From an uncultured Acetatifactor sp. (lineage in GTDB: Bacteria; Bacillota; Clostridia; Lachnospirales; Lachnospiraceae): a stretch of DNA of 6,832 nucleotides. Positions 6,736 through 6,832 of this stretch are shown here, piece after piece (within the stretch, counting starts at the first letter, position 1; each line of letters starts with the position of its first letter). The stretch spans positions 1 to 6,832 of the forward strand of contig CAJTOJ010000042.1 of the NCBI GenBank assembly GCA_910577665.1. Direction: 5' to 3'. Under the pieces are notes generated by a model. The model made no database searches. It worked only from the letters and a program-made list of their open reading frames with translations, and was not told the DNA's origin. Both the position numbers and the translations under genes were made by a program.

Positions 6736-6832
6736 CTGTCATTTCTCCCATTGTCCCTCTGGAACCTTCCCGTCTGGCAGGTCTTTTTACCACAGAAGTA
6801 TATGAATGGCACCGCAGCCAGCTACTTAATGC
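6736..6832 (-). other. Upstream region of the exporter operon, cut by the window edge
   Basis: These 97 bases hold the ribosome binding site of the first ABC gene and a TATACT (6803-6798 on the minus strand) that could be a -10 box about 65 bases before the start, but no recognisable -35 stands at the right distance. One minus-strand frame is open from the window edge into the ABC gene; it shows no domain and is likely incidental. Whether an upstream gene, for example a regulator, ends here cannot be decided from this window. Confidence 0.3.

Overview
This 6,832-base window is bacterial and every convincing gene lies on the minus strand, so transcription runs from the right edge to the left. 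The gene types, strong AGGAGG-like ribosome binding sites and moderate GC suggest a Firmicute of the class Clostridia. A Lachnospiraceae-type gut anaerobe is my best guess, inferred from general appearance and not from a marker gene.

In transcription order the right part (about 5002-6735 and 2960-4771) encodes two ABC exporter half-transporters, each a membrane domain fused to a nucleotide-binding domain. Their motifs are complementary. The first has an intact LSGGQ signature but Asp in place of the catalytic Glu and Gln in place of the switch His. The second has intact Glu and His but a degenerate ISKGQ signature. This is the pattern of an asymmetric heterodimeric exporter with one competent ATP site (TM287/288, BmrCD and LmrCD type). 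The two genes are separated by 230 bases holding two short overlapping reading frames (37 and 33 codons); the first has a good ribosome binding site inside the end of the upstream ABC gene. These are the least explained part of the window.

Next comes a membrane-anchored polysaccharide deacetylase (1996-2739) with all five NodB-family motifs. It is preceded by a 61-codon Arg-rich frame of doubtful reality whose stop overlaps the deacetylase start.

A 373-base gap (1623-1995) follows. It contains a 13-bp perfect hairpin (probable terminator) and a 52-codon frame whose stop codon falls in the hairpin loop. Both look like parts of one compact, possibly repetitive, intergenic element.

The left part (48-1622) is visibly more AT-rich. 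It encodes a TetR-family regulator followed by an FAD-dependent oxidoreductase of the phytoene-desaturase-like superfamily, probably one operon. The oxidoreductase stops at 313 residues, well short of what I expect for its family, while the same frame stays open beyond the TAG to the window edge. It may therefore be broken by a nonsense mutation.

Overall this looks like accessory chromosome: an export pair, an envelope-modifying enzyme and a separately regulated redox gene. Nothing seen ties the three into one pathway.
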